DNA of 64,000 bases from Brevibacterium limosum (GTDB taxonomy: Bacteria > Actinomycetota > Actinomycetes > Actinomycetales > Brevibacteriaceae): the NCBI RefSeq assembly GCF_011617705.1, contig NZ_CP050154.1:1302001-1366000 (forward strand), read 5' to 3'. The first letter of the stretch is position 1. Each line of letters opens with the position of its first letter. A program made the translations under genes and the position numbers. This document shows, in pieces, positions 1-8,380 of the stretch. Under the pieces are notes generated by a model that did not search any database, was not told the origin of the DNA, and saw only the letters and a list, made by a program, of their open reading frames with translations.

Positions 1-686
1 ACGACCCATGCGGCCCAGGCCCGGTCGACGAAGAATCGACGGAAGCGGTTCGCGATGAGCCCGTAGACGATGACGACGCCGAGCGCCGCTGCGAGGGGGA
101 GGGCCGCGATGGTCTCGGTGTAGAAGATCGCGATGATGGTGATCGCCAGCAGGTCGTCGACCGCAGCCAGGGTCAGCAGGAAGAGGCGCAGCGCCTTCGG
201 CAGGTGGGACCCGACGATCGCGAGGACGGCGACGGCGAAGGCGATGTCGGTCGCGGTGGGGATGGCCCAGCCGCGCAGCAGGTCGGGGCGGGTGAGCAGG
301 AAGGCCGCGCAGATGAGGGCCGGGACGAGGACCCCGCCGGCCGCCGCAGCGATCGGGACGACGGCGGTGCGGAGCCGACGCAGGTCGCCGCGGGTGAATT
401 CGGCCTTGAGCTCGATGCCGACGAGGAAGAAGAAGACGGCGAGCAGCCCGTCGGCGGCCCATTGCCCGATGCTCAGACGCAGATGCCAGGGCTCATAGCC
501 GAGTTCGATGTCGCGGATCGCGAAGTATTCGGCCGATGCCGGTGAGTTAGCCCAGATCAGGGCGGCAGCGGCGGCGAGGAGGAGCAGTGCGCCGCCGACG
601 GTGTCGCGGCGGAGCGCCTGGAACAGTTGCTGTCCCGGGGAGTTCGATGAGGCAGATCGTGAGGCAGTTGCAGCAGTGGTGGTCAC
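1..686 (-). CDS. nhaA: Na+/H+ antiporter NhaA, C-terminus cut by window edge
   Basis: NhaA is an inner-membrane antiporter that expels Na+ in exchange for protons. I read the protein on the minus strand from a GTG at 684-686. The N-terminus ([14 protein letters not shown]...) leads into a Gly/Ala/Leu-rich first helix. It continues through the segment with [10 protein letters not shown] and then [14 protein letters not shown], the transport signature holding the adjacent aspartate pair region (AAVDDLLAI follows). The gene runs off position 1, so roughly the last 40% is missing. No strong Shine-Dalgarno site lies before the GTG, and a perfect hairpin is found 64 nt upstream. The family call is secure. 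The exact start is less so. Confidence 0.9.
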   Translation of the reverse strand, partial: MTTTAATASRSASSNSPGQQLFQALRRDTVGGALLLLAAAAALIWANSPASAEYFAIRDIELGYEPWHLRLSIGQWAADGLLAVFFFLVGIELKAEFTRGDLRRLRTAVVPIAAAAGGVLVPALICAAFLLTRPDLLRGWAIPTATDIAFAVAVLAIVGSHLPKALRLFLLTLAAVDDLLAITIIAIFYTETIAALPLAAALGVVIVYGLIANRFRRFFVDRAWAAWV

Positions 687-749
687 AGTGGTCCCGTTCG
701 TGGTCGGAGGAGAAGAGAGTTCGACCCGAAGAATGGATGCGCAGACAGT

Positions 750-771
750 GCTCAGTTCGTCGAAACTGAGC
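750..771. repeat. Inverted repeat upstream of nhaA
   Basis: GCTCAGTT and AACTGAGC form perfect 8-bp arms around a 6-nt loop. The element lies in the probable nhaA leader or promoter. It could be an operator or an RNA hairpin, and no known Na+ riboswitch pattern is recognised. Confidence 0.5.
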
Positions 772-828
772 GTACGTGCGTGACTCGAGCGGACGTCGCC
801 GGCTCGGCCGATGAGATCTGTCGGAGAA

Positions 829-981
829 TCACACCAGGGGTCGGAGCGGAAGATCTCCGCGCCCGAACGGCTGTGTGCCCGACTGCATCTCGCCCCAGGA
901 GGTGATGTAGCCGTTAGTGCCCGAGTGCGGGAGAACCCACACCTTCGGGCGGAAGACGGCATCCGGAGCTGACTGTGACAT
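829..981 (-). CDS. Possible 50-residue small protein
   Basis: An ATG at 979-981 opens a 50-codon frame ending in TGA at 829-831, between nhaA and the amidohydrolase gene and in the same orientation as both. The product starts [20 protein letters not shown] and holds two Trp, one Tyr and several Gly/Pro. It has no signal peptide or membrane span. A TAGACT hexamer (989-994) sits 7 nt before the ATG, the spacing of a leaderless actinobacterial promoter. There is no good ribosome binding site. I do not recognise the family. The composition looks protein-like, but short frames are common in GC-rich DNA, so this remains a candidate. Confidence 0.4.
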   Translation of the reverse strand: MSQSAPDAVFRPKVWVLPHSGTNGYITSWGEMQSGTQPFGRGDLPLRPLV

Positions 982-1089
982 TGCGGACAGTCTACCTCAG
1001 CGGATCGGGAAGCTGCCGGACTTCACCGCGCAGCCGCCCATCCCGCCGAAGAGGCCGAAGATCATGTTCGCGGCCCCTTGGCCCCGGGA

Positions 1090-2337
1090 TCAGCCGCGAC
1101 CGCGCCTGTCTATGCGCAGCACAGTCTCGAGCAGGACCGAGATGCCCGGCATGATGTCGGCGAAGTCGGTGAATTCCTCCGGGCAGTGGCTGCGTCCGTC
1201 GACCGAGGGTACGAAGACCATGCCGACCTGGGTCTTCGCAGCGATGATGCCGGCATCGTGGCCGGCTCCGGAGAACATCGTGGCGCGCGTGAGTCCGAAT
1301 TCGTCGGCCACCTCCGTGATGGTGGAGGTGATCGGCTCGTGCAGGGGGACCGGCGCATCATCGGTGGTCCATTCGACCTCCACCTCGACTCCGCGCTTCT
1401 CGGCTTCGGTGCCTGCCGCCGCGGTCAGGCGCCGTTGGGCCTCGTTGAGCCAGGAGCCGTCGGGGCCGCGGAACTCGCCTTCGAGGCCGGCGATCTGCGA
1501 GACCACGTTGACGGCTTCCGGAGTGAAGCGGATCTGTCCGCAGGTGCCGCGTGTGTTCGTGCCCGATTCGGCGATCGACTCCACTGCGAGCACCGTCCCG
1601 GCGGCGGCGCAGCCGGCATCGGCGCGGACGTCCATCGGCGTGGTGCCGGCGTGATCCTGACGACCGGTGAACAGGGCCCGGAAATGGTTGATTCCGGTGA
1701 TGGTCTCGACAACGCCGATCTGCCGACCGGCCCGTTCGAGTTCGGGTCCCTGCTCGATGTGGAGTTCGAGGAATGCGGTCACCGGTGAGAAGTCGTAGGC
1801 GGCCGTGAGGAATTCCTCGGGATCGATGCGTGAGTTCGGCAGCGCCTCGGCGAGGCTGCGACCTGTGGGATCCGTCAGCGCCAAGAAGCTTCGGTCGACC
1901 TGGCCGGTCATCGCGCGGGAGCCGACGCAGAAGAGACCGAAGTCGTTGGGCTCCTCGTTGAAGAACACGACGACCACCAGATCGTGATCGACACGGATGC
2001 CGTTCTCCCGGATGAGCCGCACGACCTCGATCGCGCCGAGCACCCCGACGATCCCGTCGAAGCGCCCTCCGCCGTCGACGGTGTCGGTGTGGGACCCGAG
2101 CATGATCTGGCGACCGCCGAGGCGGCCGGGCAGGACCCCGATGACATTGCCGGCACCGTCGACGCGGGTGTCCATCCCGGCCCGCTGCATGAGTCTGCGG
2201 GCGAATTCCCGGCCCGAGACGTCGAATTCGCTCAGAGCGCGCCTGGTCCAGCCGGGACGGTCGGAGTCGGTCAGCGTCGACAGTTCGGTGAGTTCTGAGG
2301 CGACGCGTTCGCGTGCGGGAATGATCATGCTCATCAT
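1090..2337 (-). CDS. Zn-dependent M20-family amidohydrolase (carbamoylase/allantoate amidohydrolase type)
   Basis: This is a cytosolic binuclear-zinc amidase of the hydantoinase/carbamoylase family, which hydrolyses N-carbamoyl amino acids or ureido compounds. Length is 415 residues, usual for the family. Visible landmarks are LGSHTDTVDGGG (metal-binding His about residue 83), FFNEEPNDFG (catalytic and metal Glu about 128-129), LHIEQGPELE (His about 193), GRQDHAGTTPMDVRADA in the dimerisation domain, SGAGHDAG, and HCPEEFTDF near the C-terminus. A GAGAGGA site 5 nt upstream supports the ATG at 2337, though ATGs at codons 2 and 4 are possible. No ureide-pathway genes lie next to it, so the substrate cannot be fixed from context. 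Confidence 0.85.
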   Translation of the reverse strand: MMSMIIPARERVASELTELSTLTDSDRPGWTRRALSEFDVSGREFARRLMQRAGMDTRVDGAGNVIGVLPGRLGGRQIMLGSHTDTVDGGGRFDGIVGVLGAIEVVRLIRENGIRVDHDLVVVVFFNEEPNDFGLFCVGSRAMTGQVDRSFLALTDPTGRSLAEALPNSRIDPEEFLTAAYDFSPVTAFLELHIEQGPELERAGRQIGVVETITGINHFRALFTGRQDHAGTTPMDVRADAGCAAAGTVLAVESIAESGTNTRGTCGQIRFTPEAVNVVSQIAGLEGEFRGPDGSWLNEAQRRLTAAAGTEAEKRGVEVEVEWTTDDAPVPLHEPITSTITEVADEFGLTRATMFSGAGHDAGIIAAKTQVGMVFVPSVDGRSHCPEEFTDFADIMPGISVLLETVLRIDRRGRG

Positions 2338-2409
2338 CGAGTCCTCTCTTCGGCAGATGCCGGGGCGTCCGCGCAGCCGAGCCGGCTGCGCAGGGTCGGC
2401 CGTGCCAGC

Positions 2410-3144
2410 CTATTCCAGGCTCACCCCGGAACCGTGGACACGGACCTGCAGCCCCGCCTCGGTGGCGGTGATGTCGGTGAGTTCGAGACCGGCAGGCAGG
2501 AAGTCGAGATCGATGACGATATCGGAGATCTCCGAGGTCAGGAACGCGGGCAGGCGGTCGAGGGAGAACTCCGCGGAGCCCAGCTTGATCGTCGTCGCGT
2601 CGACCACGGCCCGGCGCCCTTCGGCCTTCGGATCGATGCCCACGAGCAGATCCTGGCCGAGCAGGGACCCCTTGAGGAAGAGCTCACCGTCGACGGTCGT
2701 GAATGACATCCCGTCCGGCAGGTCCGCATGCTCGGCGGCGAGCTCGTCGAGAGTCGTGTGGGGGAGCACCGCAGTGCCGTCGACGGTGCCGATCGGCTTC
2801 GACCCGCTGGTCGGAACGTCATAGAGCTTCGCGTCGACATCGGTGAAGTCGACACCCTCGTAGCTCGCCTCGGCGGCGGTGACATGCACCGAGTCGAGCT
2901 CCCCGGACGCCAGCTGCGTGAGGATGGGGAAGCCTTCGACGGAGACCTCGGCCTCACCGTAGTCGGAGAGTCCATCGGCGATGCGCTGCTCCGTGGTGTA
3001 GTCGACGATGCGATCGGCCGCGATCACTCCGACGATGAGCGTGAGGACGATGACGACCGCGGAGACGATGATCGTCGTCCGGCGGCTGCGACGACGTGGC
3101 CGGTCATCCGGCTGCGGGTATTGAAGAGTCTGGGCCGTGGTCAT
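2410..3144 (-). CDS. DUF2993 (LmeA-like) membrane-anchored protein
   Basis: The 244-residue protein has a basic N-terminus (RPRRRSRRT), one membrane span at about residues 24-43, and an extracytoplasmic domain of alternating strands. It starts with the pattern ADRIVDYTTEQRIADGL seen in DUF2993 proteins. The mycobacterial member LmeA binds phosphatidylinositol lipids during envelope biogenesis, and a lipid-binding envelope role here is inference. I place the start at the ATG at 3142-3144 (MTTAQTLQ). An in-frame ATG at 3153 gives three more residues. Neighbours give no functional clue. Confidence 0.75.
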   Translation of the reverse strand: MTTAQTLQYPQPDDRPRRRSRRTTIIVSAVVIVLTLIVGVIAADRIVDYTTEQRIADGLSDYGEAEVSVEGFPILTQLASGELDSVHVTAAEASYEGVDFTDVDAKLYDVPTSGSKPIGTVDGTAVLPHTTLDELAAEHADLPDGMSFTTVDGELFLKGSLLGQDLLVGIDPKAEGRRAVVDATTIKLGSAEFSLDRLPAFLTSEISDIVIDLDFLPAGLELTDITATEAGLQVRVHGSGVSLE

Positions 3145-3217
3145 GGGCACCATTGTTCCGCACTCGCCGATCCGTTCGCATTCGCCGTCCTGGCAGAGCT
3201 GGAATCCGGCGCTGCGC

Positions 3218-3934
3218 TCATCCGCCGAGGATGATGACGTCGAGGGTGCGCGGACCGTGCACTCCCTCGACCCGGCTGAGTTCGATATCGCTCGTGGCCG
3301 AGGGCCCGGAGATGAACGTCAGCGGCGCGTGCGCGTCGAGGCGGGCGATCCCCTCGGGGACGATGTCGACGATGTCGTCGACCCGGACGATGCACACGTG
3401 ATGGTCGGGCACCAGCGTGATCGCCCGCCGCCCGCATGTCGGGGATCCGTCGAGGACGATCGTCCCGGTCTGTGCGATCGCCACCGCCGAGGCGGTCACC
3501 ACCGCCCCCTGAGCATCGAGTTCGTCGACTGTGAGCTCCTCACCCGGGGCATCGACCCGCACGTCCCCCGAGAAGCCGTCCAGCCAGGTCTCATCGAGAC
3601 CGCGGGGAACGACGACCGAGGAATGGTCGCCGATGAGGCCGACGATCGTCTCCGCGGGATCGCCGGAGGCACGGTGGACGTTGGCCTTGTAGTCGACGAG
3701 GCGGTCGATGAGGAGCTCGACGAGGTCCTCACCCGTGTGCGCACCCTCATGGTGGTAACCGGAGTCGGCGGCCGTGGCAGTGTCGTTCGCGGCCCCACCG
3801 GACTCCGCGCGTGCCGTGCCGCCGGTGCCCGGTACCGCCGTCCGCGGATTCGAGGACACGTACTCCCCGCCGCCGCGGCGACCGAGGGCCTCGCTGATGC
3901 GGGCGAGGATCTCCTCGCGGGCGGCGTCGGTCAT
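3218..3934 (-). CDS. lutC: LUD-domain lactate utilisation protein LutC
   Basis: This is the third gene of the lutABC operon, whose products oxidise L-lactate to pyruvate through an iron-sulfur complex. The 238-residue protein carries the LUD domain, with the typical stretch ITLVPDHHVCIVRVDDIV and the C-terminal ISGPSATSDIELSRVEGVHG. Its ATG overlaps the lutB stop codon (ATGA) and is preceded by GAGGAGGGA, which fixes the start 45 bp inside the longest open frame. A Gly/Ala/Ser-rich insertion lies near residues 35-60. Function follows from the family and the operon. Confidence 0.9.
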   Translation of the reverse strand: MTDAAREEILARISEALGRRGGGEYVSSNPRTAVPGTGGTARAESGGAANDTATAADSGYHHEGAHTGEDLVELLIDRLVDYKANVHRASGDPAETIVGLIGDHSSVVVPRGLDETWLDGFSGDVRVDAPGEELTVDELDAQGAVVTASAVAIAQTGTIVLDGSPTCGRRAITLVPDHHVCIVRVDDIVDIVPEGIARLDAHAPLTFISGPSATSDIELSRVEGVHGPRTLDVIILGG

Positions 3935-5454
3935 CGCTGTCCCTCCTCGTCGCGTTTGTCTGCTTCCTCTTCGGCCCACAGCTGTCGGAAGCTCTTCTCG
4001 GGCAGGGCCGGGATGTCCCGGCTCGAGGTCCAGGCGCCAGCGATTCCGGGCAGGGCGTCGATCTGCTCACCGCCGGTGACCTTGTGCGCGAGAGGCAGTC
4101 CCTTCTCCGCCGCGGCCATCCGCTTCCCGTCGCCCATCATCCACGACGCACCGGTGAGGGCGGCATCGAGCTGGGAGGACACGGGGGAGTGGTTGGCTTT
4201 GACATCTTCGCCCCGCAGGTGGACGAGGATCTCCGGAATGTTGATCTTCACCGGGCATACGTCGTAGCAGGCGCCGCACAGGCTCGAGGCATAGGGCAGC
4301 GAACCATTGCCCTCCTCCTCGACTCCGGTGAGCAGCGGGGAGACGATCGCCCCGATCGGTCCCGGGTAGGTCGAGCCGTAAGCGTGCCCGCCGGTGCGTT
4401 CGTAGACGGGGCACACGTTCATGCACGCAGAGCAGCGGATGCAGTTGAGCGCGGTGCGGCCATGCTCGTCGGCCAGTGCTCGGGTGCGCCCGTTGTCGAG
4501 GAGGACGAGGTGGACGTTCTGCGGGCCGTCGCCGTCGGACTTCCCCGTCCAGAACGAGGTGTACGGGTTCATCCGCTCACCCGTGGACGACCGCGGCAGC
4601 AGCTGCAGGAACACCTCGAGATCGGCGAAGCGGGGCAGCAGCTTCTCAATCCCCATCACGGTGATGAGCGTCTCCGGCAGGGTCAGGCACATGCGCCCGT
4701 TGCCCTCGGACTCCACCACACCGAGGGTGCCGGTCTCGGCGATGCCGAAGTTCGCTCCGGAGATCGCGACCTTCGTGGTGAGGAATTTGTGGCGCAGATG
4801 CCGGCGGGCCGCCTCGGCGAGGACGGCCGGTTCGTTCGTCAGCTCCCCGGCATCGGGCATCTTGTCCATGAAGATCTCACGGATCTCATCCCGGTTGCGG
4901 TGGATGGCGGGGACGAGGATATGGCTGGGCTTGTCATCGCCGAGCTGGACGATGAGTTCGGCCAGATCCGTCTCGAACGCATCGATGCCTTCGGTCTCGA
5001 GATGTTCGTTGAGCCCGATCTCCTGAGTGGCCATCGACTTGACCTTGATGACCTCGCGGCGACCGTTGTCGAGGACCGGGGCATTGTCTTCGACGAGTTC
5101 AGTGACGATGGCATTGGCCTCATCGGCGTCCCGGGCCCAGTGGATGATGCCGCCGGCGGCGGTGAACGCCTCTTCGAACTGTGCGAGGTATTCGGGCAGG
5201 TTCGCCATCACCTCGTTCTTCGTGGCCTCACCGGCATCGCGCAGTCCCTCCCAGTCGTCGAGTTCGGAGACGACCTCGGCCCGCTTCGACCGGATCGTCG
5301 AGGTGGCATGGCCGATGTTGTTGCGCAGCTGCTGGTTCGACAGATGCTCATGGGCGACGGTCGGGAAGTCTTCGGCTTCGACGACATTGCCCTGCCCGCC
5401 GGGCAGATCGCTGCGTCGCTTCGACGGCAGCAGCGGCATTCCCAGAAAAGTCAT
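3931..5454 (-). CDS. lutB: L-lactate oxidation iron-sulfur protein LutB
   Basis: LutB is the electron-carrying subunit of the Lut lactate-oxidising complex. The 507-residue protein has an N-terminal LUD-type half with the conserved SGANFGIAETGT at about residue 232. Its C-terminal ferredoxin-like part has CIRCSACMNVCP (Cys 338, 341, 344, 348) and CGACYDVCP (Cys 393, 396, 400), two 4Fe-4S binding sets. Its start overlaps the lutA stop by 4 nt and its stop overlaps the lutC start, so the three are translationally coupled. Length and motifs agree with the family. Confidence 0.95.
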   Translation of the reverse strand: MTFLGMPLLPSKRRSDLPGGQGNVVEAEDFPTVAHEHLSNQQLRNNIGHATSTIRSKRAEVVSELDDWEGLRDAGEATKNEVMANLPEYLAQFEEAFTAAGGIIHWARDADEANAIVTELVEDNAPVLDNGRREVIKVKSMATQEIGLNEHLETEGIDAFETDLAELIVQLGDDKPSHILVPAIHRNRDEIREIFMDKMPDAGELTNEPAVLAEAARRHLRHKFLTTKVAISGANFGIAETGTLGVVESEGNGRMCLTLPETLITVMGIEKLLPRFADLEVFLQLLPRSSTGERMNPYTSFWTGKSDGDGPQNVHLVLLDNGRTRALADEHGRTALNCIRCSACMNVCPVYERTGGHAYGSTYPGPIGAIVSPLLTGVEEEGNGSLPYASSLCGACYDVCPVKINIPEILVHLRGEDVKANHSPVSSQLDAALTGASWMMGDGKRMAAAEKGLPLAHKVTGGEQIDALPGIAGAWTSSRDIPALPEKSFRQLWAEEEADKRDEEGQR

Positions 5455-6446
5455 CGCAGGCTCCCTCCGCTCACTTCTGCTCCTTCGCTCGGCACCCGCA
5501 GCGGGTCCTCCTTCGTCGAGGCGAGGATCCGGGCGAGGTGGACCGCGGCCTGACCGACGCGGAACCCCGACTGGGACCGGCTCGGTTCGGCCGGTGAGGT
5601 GCCCTGATCGCCCGGGGTGAGATGGTCGTCGTCGACGGCTCCGACGACGGTCGTCAGCGTCTCCGTCGTCCGGCCCCGGTCATCGGTCGAGCTCGTCTCC
5701 TTGACGTGGACGGCGGTGACGTCCGGGGCGCCGTCGAAGCGGCCGGTGCGTTCGAAGCGGGACATTCCGCCGCCGATGTGCAGCAGGCAGGAGGCGTCAC
5801 CGCCGGTGCAGACATCGGCCCTTGTGGCTTGGACGGTGCGGACCTTGTCGGCGAGCATCGCCGACGACGTCTCCGGATTCTTCACGGAGAAGGTGCCTCC
5901 GAAACCGCAGCAGGAATCGGCCAGCGGCAGTTCGATGAAATCGATGCCCTCGACGGACCTGACCAGGGACGACTGCCGATCACCGAGGCGCAGCAGCCGC
6001 ATCCCGTGGCACGAGGGGTGGAAGGTCACTCGGTGCGGGAAGTACGAGCCGAGATCGGCTGCGGCATCCGTTACGCCTTCGACGTCGGTGAGGAACTGGG
6101 TGAGCTCGTAGGTGCGGTCGGCCACCTCGGCGGCCTCGGAAGCCAGGGCATCGTTGCCCATCCGCGTCGCGACCATCGGCTGCTGGTGGCCGAGTGAGGC
6201 CACGCAGGAGGCGGACGGGGCGACGGCGACATCCCATTCGGTGCTCGTGAAGGCGCGGACATGGTTGGCGATGACCGGTTCGGCCTGCGCGAACTTGCCG
6301 GAGTTGATGTGCATCTGCCCGCAGCAGGATTGGCCCTCGGGGAAGATCACCTGGTGTCCGAGTCGGCGCAGAATCCTCACGGTTGCCTGCGCAACCTCGG
6401 GATACATCGCATCGACGATGCAGGTGGCGAACAGTGCGATCCTCAT
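5451..6446 (-). CDS. lutA: (Fe-S)-binding lactate utilisation protein LutA with C-terminal insertion
   Basis: LutA heads the lutABC operon and belongs to the CCG-domain family also found in heterodisulfide reductase and glycolate oxidase subunits. Visible landmarks are LFATCIVDAMYPEV at the N-terminus, a first cysteine set around GQSCCGQMH, and a second around FHPSCHGMRLLR and ADSCCGFGGTFS. The ATG at 6446 follows GGAGGTCAG, so the 43 codons upstream in the same frame are not used. At 331 residues it is about 90 longer than usual LutA. The extra part is a polar stretch rich in Thr, Asp, Ser and Pro between VTAVHVKE and the final helix AAVHLARILAS. Confidence 0.92.
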   Translation of the reverse strand: MRIALFATCIVDAMYPEVAQATVRILRRLGHQVIFPEGQSCCGQMHINSGKFAQAEPVIANHVRAFTSTEWDVAVAPSASCVASLGHQQPMVATRMGNDALASEAAEVADRTYELTQFLTDVEGVTDAAADLGSYFPHRVTFHPSCHGMRLLRLGDRQSSLVRSVEGIDFIELPLADSCCGFGGTFSVKNPETSSAMLADKVRTVQATRADVCTGGDASCLLHIGGGMSRFERTGRFDGAPDVTAVHVKETSSTDDRGRTTETLTTVVGAVDDDHLTPGDQGTSPAEPSRSQSGFRVGQAAVHLARILASTKEDPLRVPSEGAEVSGGSLR

Positions 6447-6594
6447 CTGACCTCCAAGCCGGACGCTGTGCAAATGCGGTTGGCGGGATCGCTGGCCGAC
6501 CGGGACGATGCCGAGGTCGCAAACGGTCCGTGTCACTCCTTGCTCAGACGGTAGCACCGGGGGTCGGGCCTGCAAATGCGGACGAACGGGCGGA

Positions 6595-6618
6595 CGCGCC
6601 GATCGGCGGATCGGCGCG
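6595..6618. repeat. Perfect 10-bp inverted repeat upstream of lutA
   Basis: CGCGCCGATC and GATCGGCGCG face each other around GGCG, about 150 bp upstream of the lutA start and 167 bp from the opposite gene. It lacks a T-run. An operator or a stable hairpin insulating the two promoters are both possible. Confidence 0.5.
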
Positions 6619-6749
6619 GAAGTTCAGCCGCCTCGGGGGAGGGCAGAGCGATTTAGGTCCTATGTCACTGCGCTAATCTTCACTGTGCTGATCTCGCTTA
6701 CCGAGGCGATCCATGACTGTCGGAGTCGGAGCCTCCATGAGAACGCCCA

Positions 6750-6778
6750 TTTACCTGGGACGGGACCGCCCATAGGAT
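6750..6778 (+). promoter_or_regulatory. Predicted leaderless promoter
   Basis: TTTACC and TAGGAT are separated by 17 bp. The -10 box ends 6 nt before the ATG at 6785, so transcription would begin at about the start codon. Confidence 0.55.
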
Positions 6779-6784
6779 GACGAT

Positions 6785-7705
6785 ATGGAATCCCAGCGCA
6801 CGCAGAACATCAGAACAGTCTCGGCCCGCATCAACTCCTTCCACTCGTCGATGTACTTCTCGCAGACGGTCGGTGCCGAATATGCCGAGCACGGACTCGA
6901 ACCGGGTGTCGAAGGCAATATGGCCGCCCGTTCGGCTCCGCTGGGCCGGGTGAATCCCGGAGTCGTGTCCGCCGCGTACTATAACTACTCCCCGAACTTC
7001 GTCGCCGAAATGCTGCCTCGCCTGTGGGAGACGGTGACCCCGGAGCAGATGGTGACCGCCCGCTTCGACGCCGTGAGCGCGTACATGGCCGAACTCTTCG
7101 GCGACCGTGACGACATCGCACTGCTCACCGAGGCCGCGACCCAGATGACGGAGACGCTGGCCCCCGTGCTCGCCGCCATGGACTTCTCCGGACGGACCCT
7201 GGCCGCGGCCACCGCGGATGTCATCGGCGGCCACGAGGCGAACACCGCGTTCGAGAAGCTGTGGGACGTGGCGACCGTGGCCCGCGAATTCCGCGGCGAC
7301 GGCCATGTCGCCTCACTCGTCACCGCCGGCGTGCCCGGAATCGACGCCCTCATGCTCGATGTCGCAACCGGCGCCGGGTTCCGCCCGCGAGCGGCGCAGA
7401 AGACCCGCGGCTACACCGACGAGGAATGGCAGACCGCGCAGACCAGGCTCGCCGAGGCGGGGCTGATCACCGTGGACAAGGACGACCGCGGATTCGACCT
7501 GCCGGTCATCACCGAGGCGGGACGCGACCTGAAGGAGCAGGTCGAGGTCCTCACCGACGGCACGGTCGCGGCCGCGTGGTCGGTGCTCGATGACGAGACG
7601 ATCGAATCGCTGCTGTCGCCGAGCCGCACCCTCACCAAGGTCATCGCCCAGTCCGGGGCGTTTCCTGCCACCGTCTTCGCGCGCCCCGAGAAGAAGGCCG
7701 GCTGA
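6785..7705 (+). CDS. SCO6745-like family protein
   Basis: The 306-residue protein resembles the actinobacterial family named after SCO6745. It has a Tyr/Phe-rich N-terminal half (SARINSFHSSMYF, then AAYYNYSPNFVAEMLP) and a C-terminal part that reads like a winged helix (GYTDEEWQTAQTRLAEAGL followed by ITEAGRDLKEQVE). No signal peptide or membrane span is present. The role of the family is not established, and the MarR-like C-terminus hints at DNA or ligand binding. It is transcribed away from lutABC, so it could be a local regulator, but this is only inference. Confidence 0.6.
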   Translation: MESQRTQNIRTVSARINSFHSSMYFSQTVGAEYAEHGLEPGVEGNMAARSAPLGRVNPGVVSAAYYNYSPNFVAEMLPRLWETVTPEQMVTARFDAVSAYMAELFGDRDDIALLTEAATQMTETLAPVLAAMDFSGRTLAAATADVIGGHEANTAFEKLWDVATVAREFRGDGHVASLVTAGVPGIDALMLDVATGAGFRPRAAQKTRGYTDEEWQTAQTRLAEAGLITVDKDDRGFDLPVITEAGRDLKEQVEVLTDGTVAAAWSVLDDETIESLLSPSRTLTKVIAQSGAFPATVFARPEKKAG

Positions 7706-7717
7706 GCAGAGCGGTGT

Positions 7718-8368
7718 TCAGGCTTCGTCGGTCTGAGCCGACTCAGCCTCATCCGACTGAGCTCGGCCCGAGAAGTTCTCGGCCACCTCGGCGGCGATCG
7801 ACTTCGCCTCATCGGAGCTCGGACCCTCGGCGGAGAACACGGCTCTGCGGTAGTACCGGAGCTCGATGATCGAGTCGATGATGTCGCCGAGTGCGCGGTG
7901 CCCGCCGTGCTTGGCCGGGGCCTGGAAGTACGCGCGGGGGAACCACTGCTTGGCCAGTTCCTTGATCGAGGAGACGTCGACGATCCGGTAATGGAGGTGC
8001 TCGACGAGTTCGGGCATCTGCTTGGTGAGGAACACCTTGTCGGTGCCGACGGAGTTCCCGCCCAGCGGAGCCTTGCCCGACTCCGGGACATGCTTCTTCA
8101 CGTATTCGAGGACCTGGGTCTGCGCCTCGGCGACGGTGGTGCCCGCGTCGAGTTCGGTGATCAGGCCCGAGGTGGTGTGCATATTCGTGACGAACTCGTT
8201 CATGTTCGCCAATGCATCCGCCGAGGGCCTGATGACGATGTCGATTCCGTCGTCGAGGGGGTTGAGCTCGAAGTCGGTGACGATCGCAGCCACCTCGATG
8301 AGTTCGTCCCGCACCTCGTCGAGGCCGGTCATTTCGCAGTCGATCCACACAATTCTGTTGTTGCTCAC
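7718..8368 (-). CDS. orn: Oligoribonuclease (DEDDh exonuclease)
   Basis: Orn degrades 2-5 nt RNAs and pGpG in the cytoplasm. The N-terminus VWIDCEMTGLD holds the first Asp/Glu pair (about residues 10 and 12). Further landmarks are a second Asp in the ALGDIIDSI stretch and the histidine in HRALGDI. Length is 216 residues, slightly above the family norm because of an acidic Ser/Glu/Asp-rich tail (AQSDEAESAQTDEA). Translation starts at the GTG at 8366-8368 (MSNNRIVW). A TAAGCT box 6 nt upstream suggests a leaderless message. Confidence 0.93.
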   Translation of the reverse strand: MSNNRIVWIDCEMTGLDEVRDELIEVAAIVTDFELNPLDDGIDIVIRPSADALANMNEFVTNMHTTSGLITELDAGTTVAEAQTQVLEYVKKHVPESGKAPLGGNSVGTDKVFLTKQMPELVEHLHYRIVDVSSIKELAKQWFPRAYFQAPAKHGGHRALGDIIDSIIELRYYRRAVFSAEGPSSDEAKSIAAEVAENFSGRAQSDEAESAQTDEA

Positions 8369-8374
8369 CCGCCC

Positions 8375-8380
8375 AGCTTA
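8375..8380 (-). promoter_or_regulatory. Leaderless -10 box of orn
   Basis: TAAGCT on the minus strand is followed by GGGCGG and the GTG start, a 6-nt spacing. The same layout, TAGGCT-GGGCGG-GTG, precedes the PH-domain gene at 44234. Confidence 0.5.

Larger units (their letters stand above)
6447..6784. other. Divergent intergenic region between lutA and the SCO6745-like gene
   Basis: These 338 bp hold the control signals for both directions. TGCAAATGCGG occurs twice in direct orientation (6469-6479 and 6571-6581), and a perfect inverted repeat lies at 6595-6618. No regulator gene of the LutR/GntR type is next to the operon. No coding frame here looks real. Confidence 0.5.

Noticed and set aside
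4084..5553. A 489-residue plus-strand frame opposite lutB
   Set aside because: Lies wholly opposite lutB, which has intact Fe-S motifs.
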